Shown here one piece after another: positions 26,401-36,502 of a stretch of 64,000 bases of DNA (within the stretch, counting starts at the first letter, position 1; the number at the start of each line of letters is the position of its first letter). A model generated the notes under the pieces. It saw nothing but the letters and a program-made list of their open reading frames with translations. It searched no databases and was not told the origin of the DNA. Location of the stretch: the NCBI RefSeq assembly GCF_030646925.1, contig NZ_JAUSKL010000038.1, positions 21,404-85,403 of the forward strand. Reading direction: 5' to 3'. Both the position numbers and the translations under genes were made by a program. This DNA is from Candidatus Binatus sp. GTDB lineage: Bacteria > Desulfobacterota > Binatia > Binatales > Binataceae.

Positions 26401-27666
26401 ATGACAGCTCGGGAAAGGCGGGGATGGATCATCGTCGGCGCGATTTTCGTCACGATGTTTTTCATCTGGGGCGCGATCAATTCCGGCGCGGTGTTCTTCG
26501 TGCCCGTGCTCAAACACTTCGGATGGACGCGCGCGAAGTTGTCCGTGGCGCTGTCGATCGGATGGGTGACCGGCGGCGCGGCGGGCCCGTTCATCGGATG
26601 GCTCGCCGACCGAATCGATCCCAAAAAGATGATGGTCACCGGCGCCACGATTACCGGCCTGCTATGGCTCGCGCTCAGCCGCGCGAACAGTTTCGGAGAA
26701 TTCCTCGTAATCAACGGCCTGTTTGGAATTTGCGTCGGCGCTTCGACCTCCATTCCGGTTTCGCTGTTGATTGCGAACTGGTTCGAGCATCGGCGCGGCC
26801 TTGCGATGGGTATCGCGTTTTCCGGCAGCACGCTCGGCGGCGCAGTCATGACGATCGTCGCAAGCCACGCAATCGTAACGAGCGGCTGGCGCGTCGGTTA
26901 TGTGACGTTGGCATTGCCGATCCTGCTGATAGTGGTCCCGTTGATCGTGTTTTTTGTCCGCAATCGAAACTCGACCGAAGGGCGCGAGTCGGCCGACGCC
27001 GCCAGCGCGGTGCCGGGCGTTCAGGTCGATAGCGCGTCGTACGAACTGCCCGGATTGGAGCTATCGCAGGCGACCAGGACTCGATCGTTCTGGCTGATCT
27101 GCGCGGCGCAGTTTTTTGCCGGCTCGTCACTTGGCCTGGGGCCTCACTTCGTCGCCTATCTGACCGGCGTTGGCTATAGCCCGACCTTCTCGGCGACGGT
27201 GGTGAGCATCTACTTGCTGATGACTACTGCCGGGATGCTGCTAGGCGGTCCGCTCGCCGATCGCTTCACCTCGAGGATAGCGTTAACGAGCACCTACACG
27301 CTCGCATCGCTAGGAACGGCTGCACTGCTGGCGGCGGCGCATCCTATCGCGCTGGCGGTAAGCGTTCTTGGTGCGGGCTTTGCCGGGGGCGCGCTAGCAG
27401 TGCAGACGCCGCTAGTCATGATCGAATCACTGGGAGTCAGGCGGCTTGGCTCGGTGCTGGGTGTCACCGGAATCTTCTACACCATCGGCGCCGCGATAAG
27501 CCCAATCGCGACCGGTCGCATCTTCGATGTGACCGGCAGCTATAGTATGGCGATTGGGTCCTTCGTGGTGTTCCTGATGGTATGCGCGTTCGCGATATTC
27601 CGATGCCGTCCGCTTGGTCACGAGCAGTTACTTTTCGAGACCCCCGCGCCGTCGCGCGCGGCTTAG
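26401..27666 (+). CDS. Major facilitator superfamily transporter
   Basis: 421 residues, about 12 predicted helices. Motif A-like loop is GWLADRIDPKKMMVTGA after helix 2; SIGWVTGGAAGPFIG and GTAALLAAAHPIALAVSVLG are membrane segments. The pattern (N-terminal GWIIVGAIFVTMFFIWGAIN, a central loop with ESADAASAVPGV) is like monocarboxylate/oxalate-formate antiporter MFS members. Substrate unknown; a small organic acid is a fair guess. SD GAGG precedes the ATG. Confidence 0.85.
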   Translation: MTARERRGWIIVGAIFVTMFFIWGAINSGAVFFVPVLKHFGWTRAKLSVALSIGWVTGGAAGPFIGWLADRIDPKKMMVTGATITGLLWLALSRANSFGEFLVINGLFGICVGASTSIPVSLLIANWFEHRRGLAMGIAFSGSTLGGAVMTIVASHAIVTSGWRVGYVTLALPILLIVVPLIVFFVRNRNSTEGRESADAASAVPGVQVDSASYELPGLELSQATRTRSFWLICAAQFFAGSSLGLGPHFVAYLTGVGYSPTFSATVVSIYLLMTTAGMLLGGPLADRFTSRIALTSTYTLASLGTAALLAAAHPIALAVSVLGAGFAGGALAVQTPLVMIESLGVRRLGSVLGVTGIFYTIGAAISPIATGRIFDVTGSYSMAIGSFVVFLMVCAFAIFRCRPLGHEQLLFETPAPSRAA

Positions 27667-27677
27667 CGACCAGGCAA

Positions 27678-29693
27678 TCACAATCCCTTGCCGCCGTTTC
27701 CGCAGAAAGAGACGGTGTAGTTCACCAGTAGGTTCGTGGTGTTCGTGCAGCTCCAATCGCTCGAGGTATCGTCGAACTGGTACGAATAGGCGCTCGGGCA
27801 GGCAGCCTTGAAGATCGAAATGTAATTGTTGCTGCCGGTCTTGATTTGATTATTGGCGTTGGTCCAGTTTTGGTTCACGGCCCCGCAGACGCCGGTATAA
27901 ACCGAGTTGACCTGGCAGATGCATTGTCCCCCGGTGCACGCCAGCCCCTGTTTGTTCAAGCAATTCGTGCTGGCGGTACAGTCGGAGTTACTCGAGCAGG
28001 ATTTCACGTCGTTGCAGACGCATCCCTCGGGATCGCTTGCGCCCGAGCATTCGGTGACGGCTTGCGCCTGGACGGCGCCGCTCGCCGGAAATTTGCGAAC
28101 GGTCTTTTCGAGGCAATACTGGCCGGTGGCGCATCCGCTGTCGGAAGTGCAGGTGGTTGCAGTCGCCGTGAAGTTGTCAGCGTTCCAAACTAACTCTCCG
28201 AAGGCGGCGTTACCTGTGGCTGTCGCGGTTATAGGAGGTACGCAGAAGGTTAGCTGTGCGCCTGAGCCGTCATTGGTAAGCGTGCCGCACTTATAGCCGG
28301 GAAACGGAAAAATAAAGCTTGCCGACGGGCACACCTTGCCATCATCGGCTGTGCTGGTGCATGCGCCGTTCTGCGGGATGGTTCCGTTGCCAGGGACGCA
28401 GACTCCGGCGCCGGCTGGAAAAGTGATCTTGCTTGCGGCGGTGAAGGTCGGATTGAAGATGCACTTGGTGCCGGGCGCGCAATCGTCGGCGGAAAAGCAG
28501 ATTGGCGTGCCGGCATTCGCCGATACTAAATTGATCGGATTGCCGAATGGATCGCGTTCCGTGGTCAGCTTGTTCGCGCATAGGAAGAAAGAATTGTTCT
28601 GTGCGCTGCAGGTAGGCGTACCAGCTCCAGCTCCCGCGCAGTAGTCATCGGGCGAATCGCAGGCGGTTACACAATGACCGCCGGAACATGGCGCCTTACG
28701 GGGGCAATCGCTCGCGGCGGTGCAGCTAAGACTCGAGTCAGTAACCCTCAGCACCGCGGGGCAGGTCGTCAGCAAAGGATCGGGCGCCGTTTGAGAGTAA
28801 CTGCAAGCGCCGGTCTGGCAGGTGGAAGTCGTGGTGCGCCAGGCCAGCTTATAGGGCGAAGTGGAAGTCGAAGGGTCTGGCACGTTGCCGCCGAGCACTG
28901 TCGAAAATTTCGGCACTACGGTTCCGCTATTAGCTGTGGTCGCGCTGCCGGTGGCGTCATTGAACAACCACTCGAAGGAGCCCGCTGAGGCGGTGATTAC
29001 CGATTGCTTCAAGCCGCCTTGCCCGTTGTGATAAGGGCTGCTGGGTTTCCAGCCAAGAGTGTCAGTCGGTGGCACCGCCTGCACGGTAAGCGGCACATTA
29101 TATCCACTGACGAGACTTACATCGTAGTTATCCTGACCGCTCAGACCCGCCAGACTCATCTCAAATAGTGTCGCGCGATTGGCAGTACCGACGCCGAAGC
29201 AGTCCAGTTTCCCACCGCAGTCGCCGGTGTCGCAGCTAAGGTTCGCGCCCGACCCGGTACAGCCGGTGCGTCCCCAAATCCGGGCGCTAGGATACGCGGC
29301 TGGTACCAGCAGCGAAGTCTCGGTCGCGCAATGAAACTTGCCAGTCGCACCCGCAACACAAGCGGCGCCGTAGCAATTTGTCGTGTTGCTAGCCGCCGCG
29401 GCGGGACAGCTACACTGGCTGTTTACGCATTTCGAACCGGATCCCGGACACGGATTGGCCGAGGCGGCGTTGCATGATGGGGCCAGTTCCCATCCATGGG
29501 CGGGCGTCACGTCCTGGACTTTGCTGAAAGCGGCGATCCAGATTGGTTGCGGGCAGTTATTGGCAAAATTGATCTCGTGGGTAGTCGGCGCCGCTGCGAG
29601 CGCATCGCGACTATTCGATGACAGGCTTGATATCAAGAGCAGGGCGACGATCATGATTGCGCATTGGCTGAAGTAGCGAATAAGACGATTCAT
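27678..29693 (-). CDS. Thaumatin-like secreted protein with large Cys-rich insertions
   Basis: 671 residues; AAGGA precedes the ATG. After a signal peptide (MIVALLLISSLSS...ALAA) comes a thaumatin-family start (INFANNCPQPIWIAAF). Next are the hallmark blocks ARIWGRTGC, CDTGDCGGKLDCFGVG and DNYDVSLVSGYNVPLTVQAV (residues 137-206), and the family's C-terminal block ACPSAYSYQFDDTSSDWSC...YTVSFC near 630-665. Between them are about 400 residues rich in Cys, with recurring S/D-C modules (CTAASDCPRKAPC, CTSDSGCATGQYC, CSSNSDCTASTNC). Plant thaumatins are ~200 residues, so this is a greatly enlarged version. Probably exported and disulphide-rich; it may bind or hydrolyse glucans, but that is inference. 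Confidence 0.82.
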   Translation of the reverse strand: MNRLIRYFSQCAIMIVALLLISSLSSNSRDALAAAPTTHEINFANNCPQPIWIAAFSKVQDVTPAHGWELAPSCNAASANPCPGSGSKCVNSQCSCPAAAASNTTNCYGAACVAGATGKFHCATETSLLVPAAYPSARIWGRTGCTGSGANLSCDTGDCGGKLDCFGVGTANRATLFEMSLAGLSGQDNYDVSLVSGYNVPLTVQAVPPTDTLGWKPSSPYHNGQGGLKQSVITASAGSFEWLFNDATGSATTANSGTVVPKFSTVLGGNVPDPSTSTSPYKLAWRTTTSTCQTGACSYSQTAPDPLLTTCPAVLRVTDSSLSCTAASDCPRKAPCSGGHCVTACDSPDDYCAGAGAGTPTCSAQNNSFFLCANKLTTERDPFGNPINLVSANAGTPICFSADDCAPGTKCIFNPTFTAASKITFPAGAGVCVPGNGTIPQNGACTSTADDGKVCPSASFIFPFPGYKCGTLTNDGSGAQLTFCVPPITATATGNAAFGELVWNADNFTATATTCTSDSGCATGQYCLEKTVRKFPASGAVQAQAVTECSGASDPEGCVCNDVKSCSSNSDCTASTNCLNKQGLACTGGQCICQVNSVYTGVCGAVNQNWTNANNQIKTGSNNYISIFKAACPSAYSYQFDDTSSDWSCTNTTNLLVNYTVSFCGNGGKGL

Positions 29694-29711
29694 CGAGGGT
29701 CCTTCTTGTGG

Positions 29712-30707
29712 CTACAGCTTAAGAGCGATGCCAAATGGGAGGTCGAGAGCAGTCGCGGAACCCGCAAGAACCGCGACCGGGGCGACGTCGCCGCTTGCAC
29801 CCGAAGTAAAAGTAAGGATGCTGTTGTTGAGGCTGCTCGAGACGAGCAGATTGCCTTTGCGATCGATAGCGAGGCCGCCCGGTCCATCGATTCCAGTTGC
29901 GGTGCCGCTGATTATTGCGCTCGGTGGAACATCGCCGTTCGAGTTGGGCGGGTAGATGGTGATGCTGTCGCCCTCAAAATTCGCGACGTACAAATTGCCG
30001 GACGCGTCGAAGGCAAGGGCGTCGGGCGACTTAAGGCTCGTGCTGAGGCCATAGATGCGAGCGATGAAGGCCGCATTGCCGTTTGCGCCGGGTGCATACT
30101 CGGTAATCGAGTTAGCCGCGGTGTTTGCGACAAAGAGGTCGCCGGCCTGATCGAGCGCGACGTCTTCGGGCATCCTCAATCCAGTTGCAGGTCCGTTGAT
30201 CGAGAGAATCGGCTCCGCGTCGCCGTTGCTGCCGGCTGGATACACGCAAATCGTGTTACCGCCGGCGTTCGCGACGTAGATCTGCCCCGCAGAGTCAACG
30301 ATCACACCTTCGGGGTTTTGCAAGCGCGTGTTATCGCCAACGATCGTTCGAGTCGGAGCCGTATCGCCGAAGCTCTTGGCGGCGAACACCGCGATGCTGC
30401 CATTGGAGTTCTCGGTCGGGGGATTTGTCTGATCGTTGGCGACGTACACCGCCCCGGCCGAATCCACATAGACGTCCTGGGGATTGTCGAGCGTGGTGTT
30501 CGACCCGGTCAGCGTTTTGCGCGGCTTCGCATCGCCGCTCGACTTCGACCGATAGAATGTCACTGTGCTGCTGTTGCCGTTAGGCGCGATCAGACTCTGC
30601 GATGACGACGATACCGGGCCTGCGCCGCCCCCGTCGTTGCCGCATCCCGCGCTCGCGAGCAGGACTGCCGAGAACAGCCAGAGCGCCACCTTCGATTGTT
30701 TGCTCAA
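29712..30707 (-). CDS. NHL-repeat beta-propeller lipoprotein
   Basis: 331 residues from a TTG at 30707 with GGGGGAAT upstream. Lipobox LLASAGC, then a Ser/Gly linker and about six repeats of the NHL type. Each has a core like LDNPQDVYVDSAGAVYVAN or LRMPEDVALDQAGDLFVAN, followed by an I-x-V-Y/F-x-P-G strand with SNGDAEP-like turns. This predicts a surface beta-propeller. NHL propellers usually bind proteins or glycans. It lies 18 nt upstream of the thaumatin-like gene on the same strand; a shared transcript and a common secreted function are likely. Confidence 0.85.
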   Translation of the reverse strand: MSKQSKVALWLFSAVLLASAGCGNDGGGAGPVSSSSQSLIAPNGNSSTVTFYRSKSSGDAKPRKTLTGSNTTLDNPQDVYVDSAGAVYVANDQTNPPTENSNGSIAVFAAKSFGDTAPTRTIVGDNTRLQNPEGVIVDSAGQIYVANAGGNTICVYPAGSNGDAEPILSINGPATGLRMPEDVALDQAGDLFVANTAANSITEYAPGANGNAAFIARIYGLSTSLKSPDALAFDASGNLYVANFEGDSITIYPPNSNGDVPPSAIISGTATGIDGPGGLAIDRKGNLLVSSSLNNSILTFTSGASGDVAPVAVLAGSATALDLPFGIALKL

Positions 30708-30918
30708 GGATTCCCCCGTCGCACTTTAATAGAACACGCCGCAACGCCACGCCCAACAGCATCTAACCACGCATAGGCTTCGATCGGCGAGGGAATTCTA
30801 CACATGAGTTCGCTGGAAAAAAAGCGCGAGTCGCGTTTATCGACCAAAAGAAAACGGCGACGGAGCTTCGATCTCCCCCGCCGCTATCGCTTTGCGAAAT
30901 TCCAGTACGATCGACGCG

Positions 30919-32103
30919 TTACGCGACTTCGAACAGTCCCGCGGCTCCCATTCCACCGCCCACGCACATCGTGATCACGACGTACTTGACGCCGCGCCGT
31001 TTGCCTTCGATCAGCGCGTGCCCGACCATGCGCGAGCCGCTCATCCCGTACGGATGCCCGATCGAAATCGCGCCGCCATTCACGTTGAGGCGCTCGTCGG
31101 GGATGCCGAGCTTATCGCGGCAATAGATCACCTGGCAGGCGAACGCCTCGTTCAATTCCCAGAGCCCGATGTCGTCCATCTTGAGGCCGTTGCGCTCGAG
31201 CAATTTCGGCACCGCGAACACCGGCCCGATTCCCATCTCGTCGGGCTCGCATCCCGCGACCGCCATCCCGCGATAAATCCCCAGCGGATGCAGCCCACGC
31301 TTTTCCGCCTGTTTGGATTCCATCAGGACGCAGGCGGACGCGGCGTCGGAAAGCTGGCTCGCGTTGCCCGCGGTGATGAATCCGCCGGGGCCCTTGACCG
31401 GCGGCAATTGCAGCAGCCCTTCGAGCGTGGTGCCCGGACGATTGCATTCGTCGCGCTCGAGCGTGACCTCCTGATGCGTCGTCGTGCCGGTCTTCTTGTC
31501 GTCGAAGCGCTTGGTCACCTTGGTCACGACGATCTCGGCATCGAAGAGGCCGGCCTGCTGCGCCTTGAAGGTGCGCTGCTGGCTCTGGAACGAATACTGG
31601 TCCTGCGCTTCACGCGAAATGTTGTAGCGCTTCGATACTATTTCGGCAGTATCGATCATTGCCATGTACACTGCGGGCGCGCGCTTCAGAACGATGGGAT
31701 CGGCCTGCCTGAACGCGTTCATGTGCGCATTCTGCACCAGGCTGATCGATTCGACGCCGCCCGCGACCACGGTTTGCATCCCGTCCACGATGATCTGCTT
31801 CGCCGCCATCGAGATGCTCATCAGGCCCGACGAGCACTGGCGATCGACGCTCTGGCCCGCGATGCTGGTCGGCAACTCGGCGGCGATTGCGGCCTGGCGT
31901 GCGACGTTGAAGCCCTGCGTTCCCTGCTGCAGCGCGGCGCCCATGATCACATCGTCGATCTCGCCGGGTTCGACTTTCGCGCGCTTGATCGCTTCCTTGA
32001 TAATCGGCGCGGCCATCGACGGCGATTCGATATCGTTGAATGCGCCGCGATACGCCTTGCCGATCGGCGTGCGGGCGGTTGAAACGATTACGGCTTCTCT
32101 CAT
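30919..32103 (-). CDS. Acetyl-CoA acetyltransferase / thiolase
   Basis: About 394 residues from the ATG at 32103 (GGGAG upstream). Thiolase landmarks are all present: nucleophile Cys in [12 protein letters not shown] (about residue 88), the His in [17 protein letters not shown], and the second Cys in [14 protein letters not shown]. Catalyses thiolytic cleavage of 3-ketoacyl-CoA or the reverse Claisen reaction. Neighbours downstream are an amidase, a secondary alcohol dehydrogenase and an amidohydrolase, suggesting a beta-oxidation-like degradation set. Whether it prefers acetoacetyl-CoA or longer chains cannot be told. Confidence 0.92.
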   Translation of the reverse strand: MREAVIVSTARTPIGKAYRGAFNDIESPSMAAPIIKEAIKRAKVEPGEIDDVIMGAALQQGTQGFNVARQAAIAAELPTSIAGQSVDRQCSSGLMSISMAAKQIIVDGMQTVVAGGVESISLVQNAHMNAFRQADPIVLKRAPAVYMAMIDTAEIVSKRYNISREAQDQYSFQSQQRTFKAQQAGLFDAEIVVTKVTKRFDDKKTGTTTHQEVTLERDECNRPGTTLEGLLQLPPVKGPGGFITAGNASQLSDAASACVLMESKQAEKRGLHPLGIYRGMAVAGCEPDEMGIGPVFAVPKLLERNGLKMDDIGLWELNEAFACQVIYCRDKLGIPDERLNVNGGAISIGHPYGMSGSRMVGHALIEGKRRGVKYVVITMCVGGGMGAAGLFEVA

Positions 32104-32214
32104 GAAGGACTCCCTGATTTCCCGCGCGCCGCGACAATACCGCTCGCCGCGCACTGGCTGATGCGAACAGCTAATCTCATCTGCATCAGCTTGTCAGTAC
32201 ATTGATCTCACCGC

Positions 32215-33660
32215 TTACTTCGAGACGTGCAGCGGCGGCTTTTTTGCGGCCCACGGACGCGCCTGTTCGAGTTGCGATGCGATCCGAAGCAAGCTCGCCT
32301 CATCGCCGAAGCGTCCTGCGAACTGCACGCCGATCGGCAAGCCGGCGGCGCTCCAGTAAAGCGGCAGCGAGATCGCGGGCTGTCCGGTCGAGTTGAACAG
32401 CGGCGTGAACGGGCAATACGCAAAAACGTGGCGAGTCCATTCCATCGCGGTCATCGCCTCGCGATTTTGATTGATCTCGCCATGCGCCGCCGGCGGCCGC
32501 GCGATCGTCGGCGTCACATGCAAATCGTACTTCTGAAAGAAAGCGCCGGTCAGCCGCGACAGCGTATTGCCATGCCCCATCGAGCTGATTAGTTCGGTCG
32601 CGGTGCGAGCCTTGCCGTCCTCGTAGCACGCGAGCGTCACCGCTTCGAGGTTGTCCTGGCTCGGTTTGCGGCCGAGATCTGCTGCCGCCGCATCGATCGA
32701 CGACGCGGTGAACGCCGTCCAGATCACGTGCACGTTGCGCAGAAAGGTCTCCCAATCGTAAACCGGGCGATCCTCGACCAGCGTATGCCCGAGGTCCTCG
32801 AGCAACTTCACCGTCTCGTGCACCGCGTTTACGCATTCGGGATCGATCTTTTCTCCAGAAGCGGGCGTTGTCGTCCACGCGATCCTGAGCTTGCCGGGCG
32901 CCGCGCCGACTTCCTGCATATACGGCCGCGCCGGCGGCGCCAGCAAACCGGGCGCACCGACGTCGGCGCCGGCCACCGCGTCGAGCATCGCAGCCGAGTC
33001 GCGCACGCTGCGGCTGACGATAAATTCGATCGCGAGTCCGCACAGCGGATCGGCGTAGTCGGGGCCGGTGGGTACGCGATCGCGCGTCGGCTTGAGACCG
33101 ACCAGCCCATTGCACGACGCCGGGATTCGAATCGATCCGCCGCCGTCGTTCGCATGTGCAATCGGAACGATTCCCGCCGCCACCGCCGCGCCCGATCCGC
33201 CGCTCGATCCGCCGGCGCTGCGGCCTTGCATCCACGGATTGTGCACCGGTCCGAAGAGCGTCGTCTCGGTGGTTGGGTTGTAGCCGAATTCGGGCGTCTG
33301 TGTGGTGCCGACCAGCACGATACCGGCGCGGCGGAAGCGCGCCATCAGTTCGGTGTCTTCCTTCGGCACGAATCCTTGCGTCAGCTTCGATCCCATGTCG
33401 CAGCGCACGTTTTTCGCGTGGACAATAAGCTCCTTGATCACGAACGGCACGCCGGTGAACGGTCCTTTAGGCAAGCCCGCCGCGATCTCCGCGTCGGCGA
33501 GCGCCGGCAAAGTTTGCAGCACGGCGTTCAGTTTCGGATTGACCTTCGCAATTCCCGCGAGCGCGGCTTCCTTGAGTTCCTTGGGCGTTACTTCCTTGCG
33601 CTCGACCAGCGCCGCAAGCCCGAGTCCGTCGAGGGAACTATAGTCGTTGAGCGAAATCAT
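32215..33660 (-). CDS. Amidase signature family hydrolase
   Basis: 481 residues. Catalytic Lys in [13 protein letters not shown], then the signature [17 protein letters not shown] and [14 protein letters not shown] with cis-Ser and nucleophile Ser. C-terminal [19 protein letters not shown] is the usual end block. It is only distantly like the amidase at 23515 and probably acts on a different acyl amide. SD GGAGG is about 11 nt from the ATG. Flanked by thiolase and alcohol dehydrogenase genes on the same strand. Confidence 0.88.
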   Translation of the reverse strand: MISLNDYSSLDGLGLAALVERKEVTPKELKEAALAGIAKVNPKLNAVLQTLPALADAEIAAGLPKGPFTGVPFVIKELIVHAKNVRCDMGSKLTQGFVPKEDTELMARFRRAGIVLVGTTQTPEFGYNPTTETTLFGPVHNPWMQGRSAGGSSGGSGAAVAAGIVPIAHANDGGGSIRIPASCNGLVGLKPTRDRVPTGPDYADPLCGLAIEFIVSRSVRDSAAMLDAVAGADVGAPGLLAPPARPYMQEVGAAPGKLRIAWTTTPASGEKIDPECVNAVHETVKLLEDLGHTLVEDRPVYDWETFLRNVHVIWTAFTASSIDAAAADLGRKPSQDNLEAVTLACYEDGKARTATELISSMGHGNTLSRLTGAFFQKYDLHVTPTIARPPAAHGEINQNREAMTAMEWTRHVFAYCPFTPLFNSTGQPAISLPLYWSAAGLPIGVQFAGRFGDEASLLRIASQLEQARPWAAKKPPLHVSK

Positions 33661-33837
33661 TTTTTTCGTGGTCCTCCGGCAATCGTGAATTATCGTGCAA
33701 CCAAATCGCGTAGCGATATAATGCCGCGTACCACACTTTTCATCGAGTTTGCGAGTTACGCGTCGAACGGCGTAAACGCCCGCATCCGATCGGTCTGCGA
33801 CCGGTGGTGACCTGACAGTCCCGACGCTTTCTCGGCG

Positions 33838-34887
33838 TTAGAAAGTAATCAGCGGCTTGATTACTCCGTCGAGCTTTTGATCCATCACTTTGAATGCCTC
33901 GTCGAGCCGATCGAACGGGAACGTATGCGTCGTCATCGCGGTCGGATCGACGCGCTTATTTTGAAGCAGGAGCAGCATCCGCTCCATCCTGAGGCGTCCG
34001 CCGGGACAAAGGCCCGTTCGGATCGATTTTTCCGCCATCCCGACGCCCCAATCGAGCCGCGGGATACCGACCAGATCGCCCTTGCCGTGATAGCCGACAT
34101 TTGAAACCGTGCCGCCCGGCTTGGTGACCTTCATCGCGTTTTGAAACGAGACCTCGGAGCCGAGCGCTTCGATCGCGCAATCGACGCCGCGGCCGCCGGT
34201 GAGTTCTATGATACGCGCGACGGGATCTTCCTTGCTGAAATCGACGATCACGTCGGCGCCGTAGGACTTCGCCAGTTCGCAGCGCTTTGGAATGGAATCG
34301 ACGCCGATGATCAGTCCCGCGCCGCGGAGTTTCGCGCCTGCGATCGCCATCAGGCCCACTGAGCCCAGTGCGAATACGGCTACCGCGCCGCCGATCGGGA
34401 TGTCGCCATTCTCGGCAGCCATTGAACCCGTCGTCATCATGTCGCAGCAATAAACGGCGGCATCGTCGGATACGCCGCTCGGGATCAGCGCCATGTTCGC
34501 ATCGGCCTCATTGACGTGGAAATATTCGGCGAACACGCCGTCCTTCAGATTGGCGAATTTCCAACCGCCGAGCGGCGCGCTCGATTGCGACGGATGCCCG
34601 GCTTGCGATGCGAGTTCGCCCCAATCGGGCGTGATCGCGCCGACCACCACGCGATCGCCGCGCTTGAACAGCTTCACCTCGGAGCCGACTTCATGCACGA
34701 CGCCGACGGCTTCGTGGCCGAGCGTGAGATTCTCGCGCGGACCAATCGCGCCGTGCACGGTGTGCGAATCCGAAGTGCAGATCAGCGCCTTGGCGGTTTT
34801 GACGATCGCGTCGTTGGGGCCGGCCTTGGGAATCGGCTTGTCCATGAAGCCGACGTTGTGCAGCGATTTCATGACGAAGGTTTTCAT
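33838..34887 (-). CDS. Zinc-dependent secondary (isopropanol-type) alcohol dehydrogenase
   Basis: 349 residues with a close overall match in pattern to the Thermoanaerobacter/Clostridium secondary alcohol dehydrogenases. Catalytic zinc ligands are seen as Cys in LICTSDSHTVHG, His-Glu in LTLGHEAVG, and Asp in CCDMMTTGSMAAE. The Rossmann block is VAVFALGSVGLMAIAGAKL; GVDSIPKRCELAK would bind the coenzyme ribose. The structural-zinc lobe is missing, as in that subfamily. Reaction: secondary alcohol to ketone with NAD(P). Strong SD (GGAGG). Sits between an amidase and an amidohydrolase. Confidence 0.9.
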   Translation of the reverse strand: MKTFVMKSLHNVGFMDKPIPKAGPNDAIVKTAKALICTSDSHTVHGAIGPRENLTLGHEAVGVVHEVGSEVKLFKRGDRVVVGAITPDWGELASQAGHPSQSSAPLGGWKFANLKDGVFAEYFHVNEADANMALIPSGVSDDAAVYCCDMMTTGSMAAENGDIPIGGAVAVFALGSVGLMAIAGAKLRGAGLIIGVDSIPKRCELAKSYGADVIVDFSKEDPVARIIELTGGRGVDCAIEALGSEVSFQNAMKVTKPGGTVSNVGYHGKGDLVGIPRLDWGVGMAEKSIRTGLCPGGRLRMERMLLLLQNKRVDPTAMTTHTFPFDRLDEAFKVMDQKLDGVIKPLITF

Positions 34888-34917
34888 GCCGGCGCCTCCA
34901 AGCCTCGACGAAATGGA

Positions 34918-36393
34918 CTAGCGAGATGCGTGCTGTTCGGGGCTTGCTTCCGCGAGCAGCGCCGCAGCGGCTTTCTCGACCCGCGTACCTTTGAAAAAGT
35001 TCGGATTGGCTTCGCCCCAGAATCGAACCGGATTGGCGAACACGAAATCGCGGAAGTCATCGTCGGTGATGAGATTGTCTTCGACCAGTTCGTAGGCCTC
35101 GGGTACCACGTCGTTCATGTTCTGGACGTCGAAGTGTCCGATATCGGAGCCGAAGAGAACGTTGAGCTTGGCGTTGTACGGATTCGCTTTTCGATTGAAG
35201 GCGTACGAGTTCAGCGGATCGTCGGCTTCGCACCCGAAGTAGAAATTGCGGGTGAACAGTTCGCGGATATCTTCAGCGCGTTCGATTTTGCACGCGGCGT
35301 AATCGTCGAGTTCGCGAAGCCCGCCGGTCGCGACGCTCTGTTCGGCTTGCAGGCTCGCTTCGATTCCATCGATCTTGTTTTCGAGCCATCGGCCGCCGTA
35401 CTGGCGCATTAGTTTTGCCAGCAGCGGACGATTCAGGTTGGCCGGGTTCACTTCCTCGAGCGCTTCGCGGTTGCGCTTCTTCCAGTGGCCAATCAGATCG
35501 CTGTAGAGCCCGCAGGCCCATCCGACGCCGCCTTCGAGGAATCCCATTTTGAGAGTCGGGAAACGGCGCGTGACGCCGCCCAGAAACATCGCCTTGCAAA
35601 CGGCCTCGCTGGCTGCGGCGAAATGCCCGATATGATTGAAAACGAAATTGCTCGGAGAGACGCGCAGCCCCGAGCCGCGCGAGCCGGAATGAAAGGTCGG
35701 CGAGATGCCGAGTTCGACGCACTTCGCCCACACCGGATCGTAGTTGTATTCGCTGTCGAGGCCGAGCATGTCGAACCAGGTCGCGAAGCGCGCGGCGTCG
35801 GGGGTCTTTTCGAGGATCGCGGGAATCGGGCGTCGCACCAGGCTGGCCATCATCACGACCTTCAGTCCCAGCGAGACGACGTGCTCGAGTTCGGCGATCG
35901 CTTCGTCGGGCGTATGCATCGGAATCACTGCGGCGGGCGTCAGCCGATCGGCGAAATCCGAAAAATAGTCGGCGACGAAATTGTTGAATGCACGGCAGGT
36001 GACGCGCCGCGTCTCATCGTCGGGATGAAACGGCACGCCGAGTCCCGAAGTTGGATAAAGGACGCAGAAATCGATGCCGAATTCGTCGAGGCGCTGATAG
36101 AGCAGATTCGGCATCAGCTCGGTCGCGCGATCGAGGGTGTTTTTGGTCGGGATCGGCCAGAATGCCTCCTGCGCGCGGCGTTTGCGCTTACGATCCTCGC
36201 TGGTCTCGTCGAGCGCTTTCGCGACGCGGCCGTTGAATGAGCGAAAGCCGTCGACGGCGCGCTGCCCGCCGTGCTTTTGCAATTGCTCGAGGATGATGGG
36301 ACCGAATTCGAGCCAGTGACCGTCGGCATCGATGACGGGATGCTTGAGACTTGCGCGAATCTTCTGCGCGTGGGAACCGTTCTCGCTGGACAT
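34918..36393 (-). CDS. Amidohydrolase (ACMSD/Amidohydro_2 type)
   Basis: 491 residues, SD GGAGG. Metal-binding pattern of the amidohydrolase-2 branch: HPVIDADGHWLEF near residue 18 (D-x-D-x-H in place of HxH), ISPTFHSGSRGSG, FNHIGHFAAASEA with His, GFLEGGVGWA, and the final Asp in VLFGSDIGHFDV. Such enzymes decarboxylate or hydrolyse ring-cleavage products of aromatic compounds, and large members of about 490 residues are common in soil bacteria. 30 bp upstream of the alcohol dehydrogenase gene; probably one operon. Substrate unknown. Confidence 0.85.
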   Translation of the reverse strand: MSSENGSHAQKIRASLKHPVIDADGHWLEFGPIILEQLQKHGGQRAVDGFRSFNGRVAKALDETSEDRKRKRRAQEAFWPIPTKNTLDRATELMPNLLYQRLDEFGIDFCVLYPTSGLGVPFHPDDETRRVTCRAFNNFVADYFSDFADRLTPAAVIPMHTPDEAIAELEHVVSLGLKVVMMASLVRRPIPAILEKTPDAARFATWFDMLGLDSEYNYDPVWAKCVELGISPTFHSGSRGSGLRVSPSNFVFNHIGHFAAASEAVCKAMFLGGVTRRFPTLKMGFLEGGVGWACGLYSDLIGHWKKRNREALEEVNPANLNRPLLAKLMRQYGGRWLENKIDGIEASLQAEQSVATGGLRELDDYAACKIERAEDIRELFTRNFYFGCEADDPLNSYAFNRKANPYNAKLNVLFGSDIGHFDVQNMNDVVPEAYELVEDNLITDDDFRDFVFANPVRFWGEANPNFFKGTRVEKAAAALLAEASPEQHASR

Positions 36394-36502
36394 CGGATTG
36401 CCTCCGGGATTTTTTGCTGGCGATACCGACCGAGCTTAGTATCGAAACGCCGCTGCGGCCAAGTGGTGGAGGAATTTAGAATCCATATTTGCTTGAACGG
36501 CA

